Shown here one piece after another: positions 52,054-60,377 of a DNA stretch of 64,000 nucleotides. The translations under genes were made by a program, and so were the position numbers. The notes under the pieces were generated by a model, which saw only the letters and a list, made by a program, of their open reading frames with translations, had not been told where the DNA came from and ran no database searches. This stretch comes from Pseudoxanthomonas koreensis. GTDB taxonomy: Bacteria; Pseudomonadota; Gammaproteobacteria; Xanthomonadales; Xanthomonadaceae. The stretch spans positions 1-64,000 of the forward strand of contig NZ_PDWM01000014.1 in the NCBI RefSeq assembly GCF_010093225.1. The letters run 5' to 3'. Position 1 is the first letter of the stretch. Every line of letters starts with the position of its first letter.

Positions 52054-53336
52054 GCGGACTCGCGCTGACCCACGCACCGCCGTCGGCGCGGCCGCTGCGC
52101 TTCCTGCTCACCGCGCCGCTGTGGGGCGTGGTGGCCGGCGTGCTGCTGGTGTTCGACGGCGATGCGCTGGCGCTGGGGCGCTGGGCGCCGCCAGCGGTGG
52201 TACTGGTGCACCTGTTCACCCTGGGCGTGCTCGGCAACGCGATGCTGGGCAGCCTGCTGCAGTTCCTGCCCGTGGCCGCGGCCACGCCGCTGCCCGGCGC
52301 GCGCGTGCTGGCGCCGCTGGCGCATGCCGCGCTCAACCTCGGACTGCTGCTGTTCGCCGTCGGCCTGTACCGCTCGCACGCGCTGCTGGCACCGGCTTCG
52401 CTGCTGCTGGCCGGCGCATTGCTGGCCGTGGTGCTGCCACCGTTGCCCGCCCTGCTCCGGCGTGGCGCCGGGCGGCTGCTGCGCGCCGGCATCGGCGTGG
52501 CGCTGCTGGCGCTGCTGGCCACCGTCGCCCTGGGCGTGCTGGCCGCAGCCGTGCTCGGTGGCCGCATCGCCCTGCCGCTGGACCGCGTGGTCGATGCTCA
52601 TGCCATGCTCGGTGCCGGCGGCTGGATGCTGTGCCTGCTCGGTGCGGTGGCGAGCACCACGCTGCCGATGTTCCAGGGCACCGTGGCGGTACCGCCACGC
52701 GTGCTGCGTGCGTGGCTGGCCGCGACCGCGGTGCTGCTGGTTGCCGGCGTGACCGCACGCCTGGCCGGAGCGGCGCCGCTGTGGCCGGCACTGGCACTGG
52801 CGTTGCCGGCGGCCACGTTCGCGCTGGCGGTGCTGTGGCTGCAATGGCGCGCGCCGCACCGGCGCAACCCGGCACTGTTGCGCTTCTGGCGGGCCGGCAG
52901 CATCGCCCTGCTGCTGGCCGGGCTGGCGCTGTGCACGGCGGCCGCCGGTGGTGGCACCGGCACAGGGCCGCGCGCGGGCATGTTCGCCGGACTGTTCGCG
53001 CTCGGCATCGGCGTGCCGCTGCTGGTCAACGGCATGCTGCTGGAGATCACCAGCTTCATCACCTGGGTCGCGCTGCGCGGCCGCTGCCCGCGCGGGGTGC
53101 GGATCCTGGCGGTGGGCCGCCTGCTGCCGGATGAAGACAAGCACCTGGCGCTGTGTGCGCACCTGGCCGCCGCGGTGCTGCTGGTGCTGGCCGTGGCCTG
53201 GCCACCGCTGGCAATGCTGGCCGGGATCCTGCTGGCGGTGGCCTCCGCCACCAGCATCGGCTGCATGCTGCGCTGCCTGCACCGGGCACGGGCGTTCGCG
53301 CTCGAGCACGGAGCGCCGCGCATCGCCACGGCTTGA
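52050..53336 (+). CDS. Polytopic membrane protein of the denitrification region
   Basis: A 428-residue, very hydrophobic protein with about 12 predicted helices. Not assigned to a named family with certainty; it recalls NnrS and heme-copper oxidase subunit I in layout. Conserved-looking His residues are in VLVHLFTLGVLGNAMLGSL and VVDAHAMLGAGGWM. It lies under an FNR box and beside nnrS-type genes, which suggests a role with NO or heme. Its stop codon lies in the FNR box of the next gene. Confidence 0.65.
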   Translation: MSGLALTHAPPSARPLRFLLTAPLWGVVAGVLLVFDGDALALGRWAPPAVVLVHLFTLGVLGNAMLGSLLQFLPVAAATPLPGARVLAPLAHAALNLGLLLFAVGLYRSHALLAPASLLLAGALLAVVLPPLPALLRRGAGRLLRAGIGVALLALLATVALGVLAAAVLGGRIALPLDRVVDAHAMLGAGGWMLCLLGAVASTTLPMFQGTVAVPPRVLRAWLAATAVLLVAGVTARLAGAAPLWPALALALPAATFALAVLWLQWRAPHRRNPALLRFWRAGSIALLLAGLALCTAAAGGGTGTGPRAGMFAGLFALGIGVPLLVNGMLLEITSFITWVALRGRCPRGVRILAVGRLLPDEDKHLALCAHLAAAVLLVLAVAWPPLAMLAGILLAVASATSIGCMLRCLHRARAFALEHGAPRIATA

Positions 53337-53346
53337 CCTGGATCAG
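53333..53346 (+). promoter_or_regulatory. FNR box of the ubiT fusion-nadA-nadB operon
   Basis: TTGACCTGGATCAG with TAGCAT at 53369-53374 as -10. The expected start is near 53381, giving a 25-nt leader. The box overlaps the stop codon of the previous gene. Confidence 0.8.
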
Positions 53347-53405
53347 GAGCCCCCCGCCCGGCGGCCGCTAGCATCGCTGCGCATCACCCCGCCGCGCCCG
53401 ACCGC

Positions 53406-54290
53406 ATGTACAGACCTCCCCGTCCCCCGCGGCCCATCCGTGGTCCGGCGCGCCGGATCGCCTCCGGCACCCTGGCCGGCGCGCGCCATGCGATCGACCA
53501 CGTCGACGATGCGGTGGTGGTGCTGGCCGGCGTCCGCCGGCACCTGGTCGGTGCCGTGCGTCACGGCAAACACCTGGCCGGCTTGCCGGTGCGCGACGGC
53601 GACCGCGAGGCGCACGTGCTGTCGCGCGCCCGTTCGGTGGCCGCACGCGTGGCCGTGCCCGGCGACACCGCCGACGCGCTGATGCGCACGCTGATCTCCG
53701 ATGCCTGCCGGCAGCAGGCCCAGTCCGGTGCCACCGGACCCCGCTTCCCGGCCCCGATGATCACTCCGCCCGCCTCTGTCCGCCTGTCCCTGTCCCCGGC
53801 CGCCGCCGGCAACCGGCTGCTGCGCCTGCTGCCGCCGCCGCGGCGCTGGAAGCCGCTGCTGAGCCGCCTGCCGCGCGCCAGCCACGAACCGCTGGCCGAG
53901 CGCGCGCTGGGCCGGGCGTTGGCCAGCCTCGACGCCGACACCCTGGCGATCGTGCACGACCGCCGCCTCGGCATCAGCGTGGACGACCTCGGCCTGGAAT
54001 GGGTGTTCACCTGGAATGGCGAACGCCTGCGCGCCTGCCGCGAACCGGCCGAGGCGACCGTGCGCGGCAGCGCCACCGACCTGGCCCTGCTGGCCAGCCG
54101 CCTGGAGGATGCCGACACCCTGTTCTTCCAGCGCCGCCTGGTCCTGACCGGCGACACCGAGCTGGGCCTGACCGTGCGCAACCTGCTCGACCGGCTGCCG
54201 TGGGAAGACCTGCCGCTGGGGCTGCGCGTGCTCCTGCACCGCAGCAGCAGCCTGCTGCGTGCCGCGCGCGAGGCCCACCGCAATGGCTGA
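53406..54290 (+). CDS. Chorismate mutase-UbiT (SCP2) fusion protein
   Basis: A 294-residue two-domain protein. Residues about 20-106 form an AroQ-type chorismate mutase: R27, R44, K55, D64, R67, E68 and Q104 stand at exactly the spacing of the E. coli active-site residues R11, R28, K39, D48, R51, E52 and Q88. Residues about 130-285 form an SCP2 lipid-binding domain like UbiT, which serves oxygen-independent ubiquinone synthesis with UbiU and UbiV, both encoded nearby. Chorismate is the source of the ubiquinone ring, so the fusion is suggestive; its real activity is unknown. Confidence 0.8.
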   Translation: MYRPPRPPRPIRGPARRIASGTLAGARHAIDHVDDAVVVLAGVRRHLVGAVRHGKHLAGLPVRDGDREAHVLSRARSVAARVAVPGDTADALMRTLISDACRQQAQSGATGPRFPAPMITPPASVRLSLSPAAAGNRLLRLLPPPRRWKPLLSRLPRASHEPLAERALGRALASLDADTLAIVHDRRLGISVDDLGLEWVFTWNGERLRACREPAEATVRGSATDLALLASRLEDADTLFFQRRLVLTGDTELGLTVRNLLDRLPWEDLPLGLRVLLHRSSSLLRAAREAHRNG

Positions 54291-55350
54291 CGGCCGGCCC
54301 GCGTCGCCCGCACGGGCCGGTGTCCCCGCCCGCCCCGGCATGAGCTGGAGCCCGGAACTGGAAGCACGCTACGCCGAACTGGGCGCGCGGCTCGAACCGC
54401 TGCTGCCCTGCCTGGAATGGCCGCTGCACCTGCCGTGGATCGATGCGATCCGCCCGCTCAAGCGCGAGCGCGGCGCGGGGATCATGGCCCACAGCTACCA
54501 GTCGCCGGAGATCTTCCACGGCGTGGCTGACGTCACCGGCGACTCGCTGGCGCTGGCCCGCGCCGCCGCCGACTGCGACGCGCAGCTGATCGTGTTGGCC
54601 GGCGTGCACTTCATGGCCGAAAGCGCCAAGATCCTGGCCCCCGACAAGACCGTGCTGATCCCGGACCTGGAAGCGGGCTGCTCGCTCGCCGCCTCGATCA
54701 CCGCCGCCGACGTGCGCGGGTTGCGCGAGCGCCATCCAGGTGCGCCGGTGGTCAGCTACGTCAACACCAGCGCCGAGGTGAAGGCCGAATCCGACGCCTG
54801 CTGCACCTCGGCCAACGCCACCCGGGTGGTGGAAGCGATGGCCGCCGCGTCCGGCTCCAGCAAGGTGATCTTCCTGCCCGACCGCTTCCTCGGCCACCAC
54901 GTCGCCCAGCAGACCGGGATCGACCTGGTGCTGTGGGACGGCCGCTGCGAAGTGCATGAGCAGTTCACCGCGCAGCAGGCGCGGCACGCGCGCGAACGCT
55001 TCGACGCGAAGCTGGTCGCCCACCCCGAGTGCCCGCCGGACGTCCAGGACGAGGCCGATTTCGTCGGTTCGACCACGGCGATGGGCGCCTGGCTCGAACG
55101 CGAGCAGCCGTCGCGGGTGGCACTGATCACCGAATGCTCGATGGCCGACAACCTGCGCGCGCGCTTCCCGAAGACCGAATTCATCAAGCCCTGCAACCTG
55201 TGCCCGCACATGCAGCGGATCACCCTGCCCAACATCCACGCCTGCCTGCAGGAACTGAAGCACGAAGTGGTGGTGCCGCCGGAGATCGCCGCGCGCGCGC
55301 GCACCGCACTGGAACGGATGCTGGCGGTCGGCCGCCACGACCGCGCGTGA
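54283..55350 (+). CDS. nadA: Quinolinate synthase A
   Basis: A 355-residue [4Fe-4S] enzyme that joins iminoaspartate and dihydroxyacetone phosphate to quinolinate, on the way to NAD. Motifs are MAHSYQSPEIF, ADVTGDSLALARAA and the cluster Cys in VHFMAES-CSLAASI, CTSANATRVVE and FIKPCNLCPHM. It overlaps ubiT by 8 bp, so NAD synthesis is tied to an anaerobic promoter. The nadB reading frame overlaps its end. Confidence 0.94.
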   Translation: MADGRPASPARAGVPARPGMSWSPELEARYAELGARLEPLLPCLEWPLHLPWIDAIRPLKRERGAGIMAHSYQSPEIFHGVADVTGDSLALARAAADCDAQLIVLAGVHFMAESAKILAPDKTVLIPDLEAGCSLAASITAADVRGLRERHPGAPVVSYVNTSAEVKAESDACCTSANATRVVEAMAAASGSSKVIFLPDRFLGHHVAQQTGIDLVLWDGRCEVHEQFTAQQARHARERFDAKLVAHPECPPDVQDEADFVGSTTAMGAWLEREQPSRVALITECSMADNLRARFPKTEFIKPCNLCPHMQRITLPNIHACLQELKHEVVVPPEIAARARTALERMLAVGRHDRA

Positions 55351-56803
55351 GGGCGCCGCGCGCGCCGCTGGTGGTGGTCGGCAGCGGCGGGCCGGCCTGT
55401 CGGTCGCCCTGGCCGCGGCACCGCGGCCGGTGCTGCTGCTGGCGCGCGGCGCCGATGGCGCCGGCAGCACCACCGCACTGGCGCAGGGCGGCATCGCCGT
55501 GGCCCTGGGCGCCGGCGACTCGCCGGCCGCGCATGCGCTCGACACCCTGCTCGCCGGCGCGCACCACAACCACCGCGCCGCGGTGCGCCACCTGGTCACG
55601 CGGGCGCCGGCGGCGATCGCGCGCCTGCAGGCGCAGGGGCTGGACTTCGACCGCGACGGTGACGGCCTGTGCCTGGGCCGCGAGGGCGGCCATCGCGCCC
55701 ACCGGATCGTGCACGCCGGTGGCGACGCCAGCGGCGCGCGGCTGGTGGCCGCGCTGGCACGCGCGGTGCGCGCTGCCGGCCATGTCGAGGTACGCGGTGG
55801 CGTGCAGGTCCAGGCGCTGCTGCTGCGTGGAGGCGCGATTGCCGGCGTGCGCCTGCGCGCGGCATCCGGCCGCGCCACGATGGTGGAAACCGGCGACGTG
55901 GTCCTGGCCACCGGCGGCATCGGCGCGCTGTTCGCGGCCACCACCAATCCGGCCGGTGCCGACGGCAGCGGCCTGGCGCTGGGCCTGGCCGCCGGTGCGG
56001 CCGCGCGCGACCTGGAGTTCGTGCAGTTCCATCCGACTGCGCTGGCGGTGCCGGCGACGGCTGCGTCCGGCGGCGCCTTGCCGCTGGTCACCGAAGCGCT
56101 GCGCGGCGCCGGCGCACGGCTGTACGACGACCACGGCCGGCGCCTGATGGCCGGCCTGCATCCGCTGGAGGACCTCGCCCCGCGCGACCTGGTCGCACGC
56201 CGGGTCTGGCAGGAACTGCGCGACGGCGGCCGTGCCTGGCTGGACGCGACCCTGCTGGGCGATGCGTGGCCGTCGCGCTTCCCCACCGTGCATGCGGCCT
56301 GCCGCGCGCATGGCATCGACCCGGCGGTCGCGCGCATTCCCATCACCCCGGCCGCACATTTCCACATGGGCGGACTGGCCGTCGACCTGGATGGCCGCAC
56401 CGGCGTGCCCGGCCTGCATGCGGGGGGCGAAGTGGCCTGCAACGGCGTGCATGGCGCCAACCGGCTGGCGAGCAATTCGCTGCTGGCGGGGCTGGGGTTC
56501 GGCCATCGCATCGGCTGCCGCCTGGCGGGCGCCGGCGATGCCGCACCGCCGGCAGGCGGCGACTTCGCCTGGGCCGGCCCTGGCCAGGCCGCCAATGCCG
56601 ATGCGCTGGATCGGCTGCGCGCGCTGTTGTGGCACGCGCTGGGTCCGGTGCGCGATGCCGGCGGGCTGGTCGAAGCGCAGCGCAACCTGCGCGAGGATGC
56701 CCACGCCTGCGGCTGGCAGGGTCGGTTGGCGTCCCGGCTGGTCGAGGCGGCGCTGCAGCGTGGCGGCAGCCTGGGAGCGCACTGGCGCGGCGACGCGGAG
56801 TGA
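55347..56803 (+). CDS. nadB: L-aspartate oxidase, with apparent frameshift near the start
   Basis: NadB oxidises L-aspartate to iminoaspartate for NadA, using FAD; fumarate can accept electrons without oxygen. The GTG at 55347 overlaps the nadA stop by 4 bp and starts the right frame (PLVVVGSGG), but the frame then leaves the family. A single missing G in the run at 55389-55391 restores GSGGAGLSVALAA, the FAD-binding motif, and joins the long frame that runs to 56803. The main part shows GSTTALAQGGIA, FVQFHPTAL, HFHMGG and GVHGANRLASNSLL. A sequencing error or a true broken gene are both possible. Confidence 0.85.
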
Positions 56804-56815
56804 AAGCGCGCCGGC

Positions 56816-57712
56816 TCAGGCCGCGCCCGTGGCCACCGCCATCGCCAGCGCGGCCTTGCCCGGCAGGCCATCCCAGTAGCCGCTCGGTGGGCCCAACGGC
56901 TGCGGCAGTTCCGTCGCATCCAGGGCCTGGCGGAAACGCCCGACCACGCCGGCGGTGCCTTCGGCCTGCGGCGAGATCCGCAACACGCCCACGCCGCATG
57001 CGGCCAGTTCGTCGCGCAGCGGCGCCATGTCGATCACTTCGCTGCCCTGCACCTGGATGCCGTTGATGGTCAGGAACGGTTCGCCCTCGCGGGTGGACAG
57101 CGGCATGCCTTCGGGATGTTCGATGCAGCGGAACCCGCACTGGTCCTTGGGCAGGTCCAGCGCGCGTGCGGTGAAGCAGCGCGCCGACCACGCCAGCGGC
57201 AGCCGGCCCCAGGCCAGCATCTCCAGCTCCGGCATCGGCTTTTCATCGGCGGCCATCGCCTCGCGCATCTCCTGCAGCAGCACCCGGCCCTGCTCGGTGC
57301 CGGGCACCCAGCGGCGCAGGCCGTCTTCGACCAGCATCGCCAGCGCGCGGTGGTTGTACACGTTGAGGCTGGGGCCGCCGACGAAGGGCACGCCGCGCTC
57401 GCGGCACAGCTGCACCGCCGACAGGTCGTTGGCCTCGATCATGAAACGGTCGTTGCCGACCTGGCGGTGGACCACGCCCAGTTCCGACTCGGCCTCGACC
57501 AGGGCCAGGGTCGACAGCACCACTTCCTTGCCGGCCTCGGCAAGTTCTTCGGCCAGCGCCAGCCAGTCGCGGAAACCGAGTTCGCGGCGCTTGCTGCATA
57601 CCGTCTCGCCCAGGTAGACGATGTCCACCGGCCAGTCGGCGACGCTGCGATAGAACGCAAGGGTGGTGGCGCGCGGCCAGAAGTACTGCAGCGGGCCCAG
57701 GCTCAGCTTCAT
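56816..57712 (-). CDS. ubiV: Ubiquinone biosynthesis protein UbiV (U32 family)
   Basis: A 298-residue U32 peptidase-like protein. With UbiU it hydroxylates the ubiquinone ring without oxygen, using prephenate as oxygen donor. Four Cys for [4Fe-4S] are seen: one in ETVCSKRRE and three in RCFTARALDLPKDQCGFRC. The ATG at 57712 has GGAG at the right distance; one four codons upstream is the alternative. It follows ubiU by 23 bp. Confidence 0.93.
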   Translation of the reverse strand: MKLSLGPLQYFWPRATTLAFYRSVADWPVDIVYLGETVCSKRRELGFRDWLALAEELAEAGKEVVLSTLALVEAESELGVVHRQVGNDRFMIEANDLSAVQLCRERGVPFVGGPSLNVYNHRALAMLVEDGLRRWVPGTEQGRVLLQEMREAMAADEKPMPELEMLAWGRLPLAWSARCFTARALDLPKDQCGFRCIEHPEGMPLSTREGEPFLTINGIQVQGSEVIDMAPLRDELAACGVGVLRISPQAEGTAGVVGRFRQALDATELPQPLGPPSGYWDGLPGKAALAMAVATGAA

Positions 57713-57735
57713 CGTCGGCTCCATGGAGATCGCGC

Positions 57736-58737
57736 TCAGTGCCAGGCGCGGTGGTAGGGGCCGAGCGTGGTCTGCTGGCCCTCGGCGTGCGCCGACAGCG
57801 CGCGCTGCCAGTCGTCCTGCACCGACCAGCGTTGCGGATCGCCGCGGTAGCGGTCGATCGCCTGGCGCCAGGTGGACGCCACCGCGCGCACGTAGGCCAC
57901 GCCGCGCTGGCGGCCTTCGATCTTCAGCGCCGCCACGCCGGCCTCGGCCAGCCGCGGCAGCAGCTCCAGGGTGTTGAGGCTGGTCGGCTCCTCCAGCGCG
58001 TGGAAGATCTCGCCGCCGACGTCGTAGCGGCCCTTGCACACGGTGGGATAGCCGGCCGGCTCGCCCTCGGCGAAGCGGTCGATCAGCATGCCGTTGACGC
58101 GCACACTGCGGCTGTTGTCCTGCGGATGCTCTTCCCAGCGCACGAAGTTCGCCGGCGAGCACACGCCATGGCGGTTGGGCGACATGCCGGTGACGTAGCT
58201 GGATAGCTGGCAGCGGCCCTCGACCATGATGCACAGGCTGCCGAAGGCGAACACCTCGATCGCCACCGGCGAGGCCGCGCACAACCGCTCGACCTGCTGC
58301 ACCGACAGTACCCGCGGCAGCACCGCGCGGGCGATGCCGAAGCGCTCGTACGCGTACTTCAGCGCCGGCGCGGTGGTCGCCGAACCTTGCACCGACAGGT
58401 GCCGGGCCATCTGCGGATGGTGCCGGCAGGCGTAGTCGAGCACGCCCATCTCCGCGGCGATGATCGCGTCCACGCCCAGCTCGGCGGCCTGGTCGACCGC
58501 AGCCTGCCAGGCCGGCAGGCGCGCACTGTCCGGGTAGGTGTTCAGGGCCAGGTAGACCTGGCGGTCCAGCGCGTGCGCGTAGGCGATGCCCTGGCGCAGT
58601 TCGCGCTGGTCGAAGTTCAGGCCGGGGAACGCGCGCGCGTTGGTCTGGTCGCGGAAGCCGGCGTAGACCGCATCGGCGCCGGCGTCGATCGCCGCGCGCA
58701 ACGCCGGCAGGTTGCCGGCCGGACACACCAGTTGCAT
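57736..58737 (-). CDS. ubiU: Ubiquinone biosynthesis protein UbiU (U32 family)
   Basis: A 333-residue U32 protein, partner of UbiV. The cluster Cys are in SLCIMVEGRCQLSS, HGVCSPANF and PTVCKGRYD, as in E. coli UbiU. The N-terminus LVCPAGNLPALRAAIDAGAD is typical. It has an FNR box with a -10 (TAGGAT, 58766-58771) at the class II spacing. UbiU, UbiV and UbiT together are the known oxygen-independent ubiquinone set. Confidence 0.94.
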   Translation of the reverse strand: MQLVCPAGNLPALRAAIDAGADAVYAGFRDQTNARAFPGLNFDQRELRQGIAYAHALDRQVYLALNTYPDSARLPAWQAAVDQAAELGVDAIIAAEMGVLDYACRHHPQMARHLSVQGSATTAPALKYAYERFGIARAVLPRVLSVQQVERLCAASPVAIEVFAFGSLCIMVEGRCQLSSYVTGMSPNRHGVCSPANFVRWEEHPQDNSRSVRVNGMLIDRFAEGEPAGYPTVCKGRYDVGGEIFHALEEPTSLNTLELLPRLAEAGVAALKIEGRQRGVAYVRAVASTWRQAIDRYRGDPQRWSVQDDWQRALSAHAEGQQTTLGPYHRAWH

Positions 58738-58790
58738 GGTCGCTCTCCCGCTCGAAGGGAGCGCCATCCTAGGCGGCCGCGGCGGCGCGC

Positions 58791-60275
58791 TCATTGATCC
58801 ATGTCAGGTCCGGGCGTGCGGACCAGCGCCGACCACAACGCGTCCATGCGCTGTTCCACCCGCGGATCCTGCACGATCGGCCGGCCCCACTCGCGCGCCG
58901 ACTCGCCCGGCCACTTGCGGGTGGCGTCCAGGCCCAGCTTGGAGCCGAGCCCTGACACCGGCGTGGCGAAATCCAGGTAGTCGATCGGGGTGTTCTCCAC
59001 CAGCATGCTGTCGCGCGCCGGGTCGACCCGGGTCGAGATCGCCCAGATCACCTGGCTCCAGTCGCGCACGTCCACGTCCTCGTCGGTGACGATCACGAAC
59101 TTGGTGTAGGTGAACTGGCGCAGGTAGGACCAGACCGCCATCATGATCCGCCGCGCATGGCCCGGGTACTGCTTGCGGATGCTGACCACCGCGATCCGGT
59201 ACGAGCACGCCTCCGGCGGCAGGTAGAAGTCGACGATTTCCGGGAACACCTTGCGCAGGATCGGCACGAAGATGTCGTTGAGCGCCATCGACAGCACCGA
59301 CGGCTCGTCGTGCGGCGAGCGGCCCATGTAGCTGCCGTGGTAGATCGCGTCACGGCGCAGGCGCATCCGTTCCACGGTCAGCACCGGGAAGGTGCCCTGC
59401 GCGTTGTAGTAGCCGGTGTGGTCGCCGAACGGGCCTTCCAGTGCGGTGTCGCCGGGATGGATGAAGCCCTCGAGCAGGATCTCCGCGCCGGCCGGCGCGT
59501 CCAGCCCGGTCAGCCCGCTGCGCCAGACGCGGCTGCGCGAGCCGCGCAGCAGGCCGGCGAACTCGTACTCGGACAGCGAATCGGGCACCGGCGCCACCGC
59601 CGCCAGCATCGTCGCCGGGTCGGCGCCGATCGCCACCAGCACCGGGAACGGCTTGTCGGGGAAGGCCTGCTGCCAGGATGCGTAGTCCTGCGCACCGCCA
59701 CGGTGCGGCAGCCAGCGCATGATCACGCGGTTGCCGCCGAGCAGTTGCTGGCGGTAGATGCCCAGGTTCTGCCGCGGCTGGTGCACGCCACGGGTGATGA
59801 CCATGCCGAAGGTGACCAGGCGCCCTGCGTCCTCAGGCCAGCAGCGCTGCACCGGCAGCTTGGCCAGGTCGATGTCGGCGGCCTCCACCACCTGTTCGCA
59901 GAACGCGGCGTCCTCGACCCGCTTCGGCGCCACGTTGGCCAGCTGCGCCAGCCCGGGCCACTGCTCCAGCGCATCGCGCAGCGAGGCCGGCCAGCGCGGC
60001 TCCTTCAGCGCCGCCAGCAGTTCGCCCAGTTCGCGCAGCGAGGCGATCGGGCGGTCGCCGATGGCCAGCTCGATCCGGCGGCGGTGCCCGAACAGGTTGC
60101 CCAGCATCGGGTGGGTGGAACCGGTCGCGTTCTGCATCAGCAGCGCCGGCCCGCCCTCTCTGAGTGCGCGCAGGCACAGGCTGGTGCTTTCCAGCTCCGG
60201 ATCCACCGGCGCGTCGATCTCCAGCAGTTGCCGGTGGCGGAACAGGTGCTGGAGGAAGGCGCGCAGGTCGTGCAT
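58791..60275 (-). CDS. ubiD: 4-hydroxy-3-polyprenylbenzoate decarboxylase UbiD
   Basis: A 494-residue prenylated-FMN decarboxylase that removes the carboxyl group from the ubiquinone precursor. Motifs are [28 protein letters not shown] and [20 protein letters not shown], given here as [17 protein letters not shown]. The length matches E. coli UbiD (497). It has its own FNR box (60338-60351), and the FNR box of ubiU overlaps its stop codon. Confidence 0.94.
   Translation of the reverse strand: MHDLRAFLQHLFRHRQLLEIDAPVDPELESTSLCLRALREGGPALLMQNATGSTHPMLGNLFGHRRRIELAIGDRPIASLRELGELLAALKEPRWPASLRDALEQWPGLAQLANVAPKRVEDAAFCEQVVEAADIDLAKLPVQRCWPEDAGRLVTFGMVITRGVHQPRQNLGIYRQQLLGGNRVIMRWLPHRGGAQDYASWQQAFPDKPFPVLVAIGADPATMLAAVAPVPDSLSEYEFAGLLRGSRSRVWRSGLTGLDAPAGAEILLEGFIHPGDTALEGPFGDHTGYYNAQGTFPVLTVERMRLRRDAIYHGSYMGRSPHDEPSVLSMALNDIFVPILRKVFPEIVDFYLPPEACSYRIAVVSIRKQYPGHARRIMMAVWSYLRQFTYTKFVIVTDEDVDVRDWSQVIWAISTRVDPARDSMLVENTPIDYLDFATPVSGLGSKLGLDATRKWPGESAREWGRPIVQDPRVEQRMDALWSALVRTPGPDMDQ
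58794..58807 (-). promoter_or_regulatory. FNR box of ubiU-ubiV
   Basis: TTGATCCATGTCAG overlaps the end of ubiD. With TAGGAT at 58766-58771 it predicts a start near 58759, 22 bp before ubiU. Confidence 0.8.
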
Positions 60276-60337
60276 GGGGCGTGGTCCGGGAGCGGCGGAT
60301 GGCCCTCGAACGCTAGTGGCGGTGCTGGCCGGTGGCG

Positions 60338-60351
60338 ATGACGCAGGTCAA
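60338..60351 (-). promoter_or_regulatory. FNR box of ubiD
   Basis: On the minus strand TTGACCTGCGTCAT, with TAGCGT at 60310-60315 as -10; the predicted start is near 60303. Confidence 0.78.
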
Positions 60352-60377
60352 GCCACCGGTGCCCTGCCCCTGCGGGC

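Noticed and set aside
55430-56803. nadB starting at the GTG at 55430 as a complete gene
   Set aside because: That start would remove the FAD-binding GxGxxG motif, which is found just upstream in the shifted frame.
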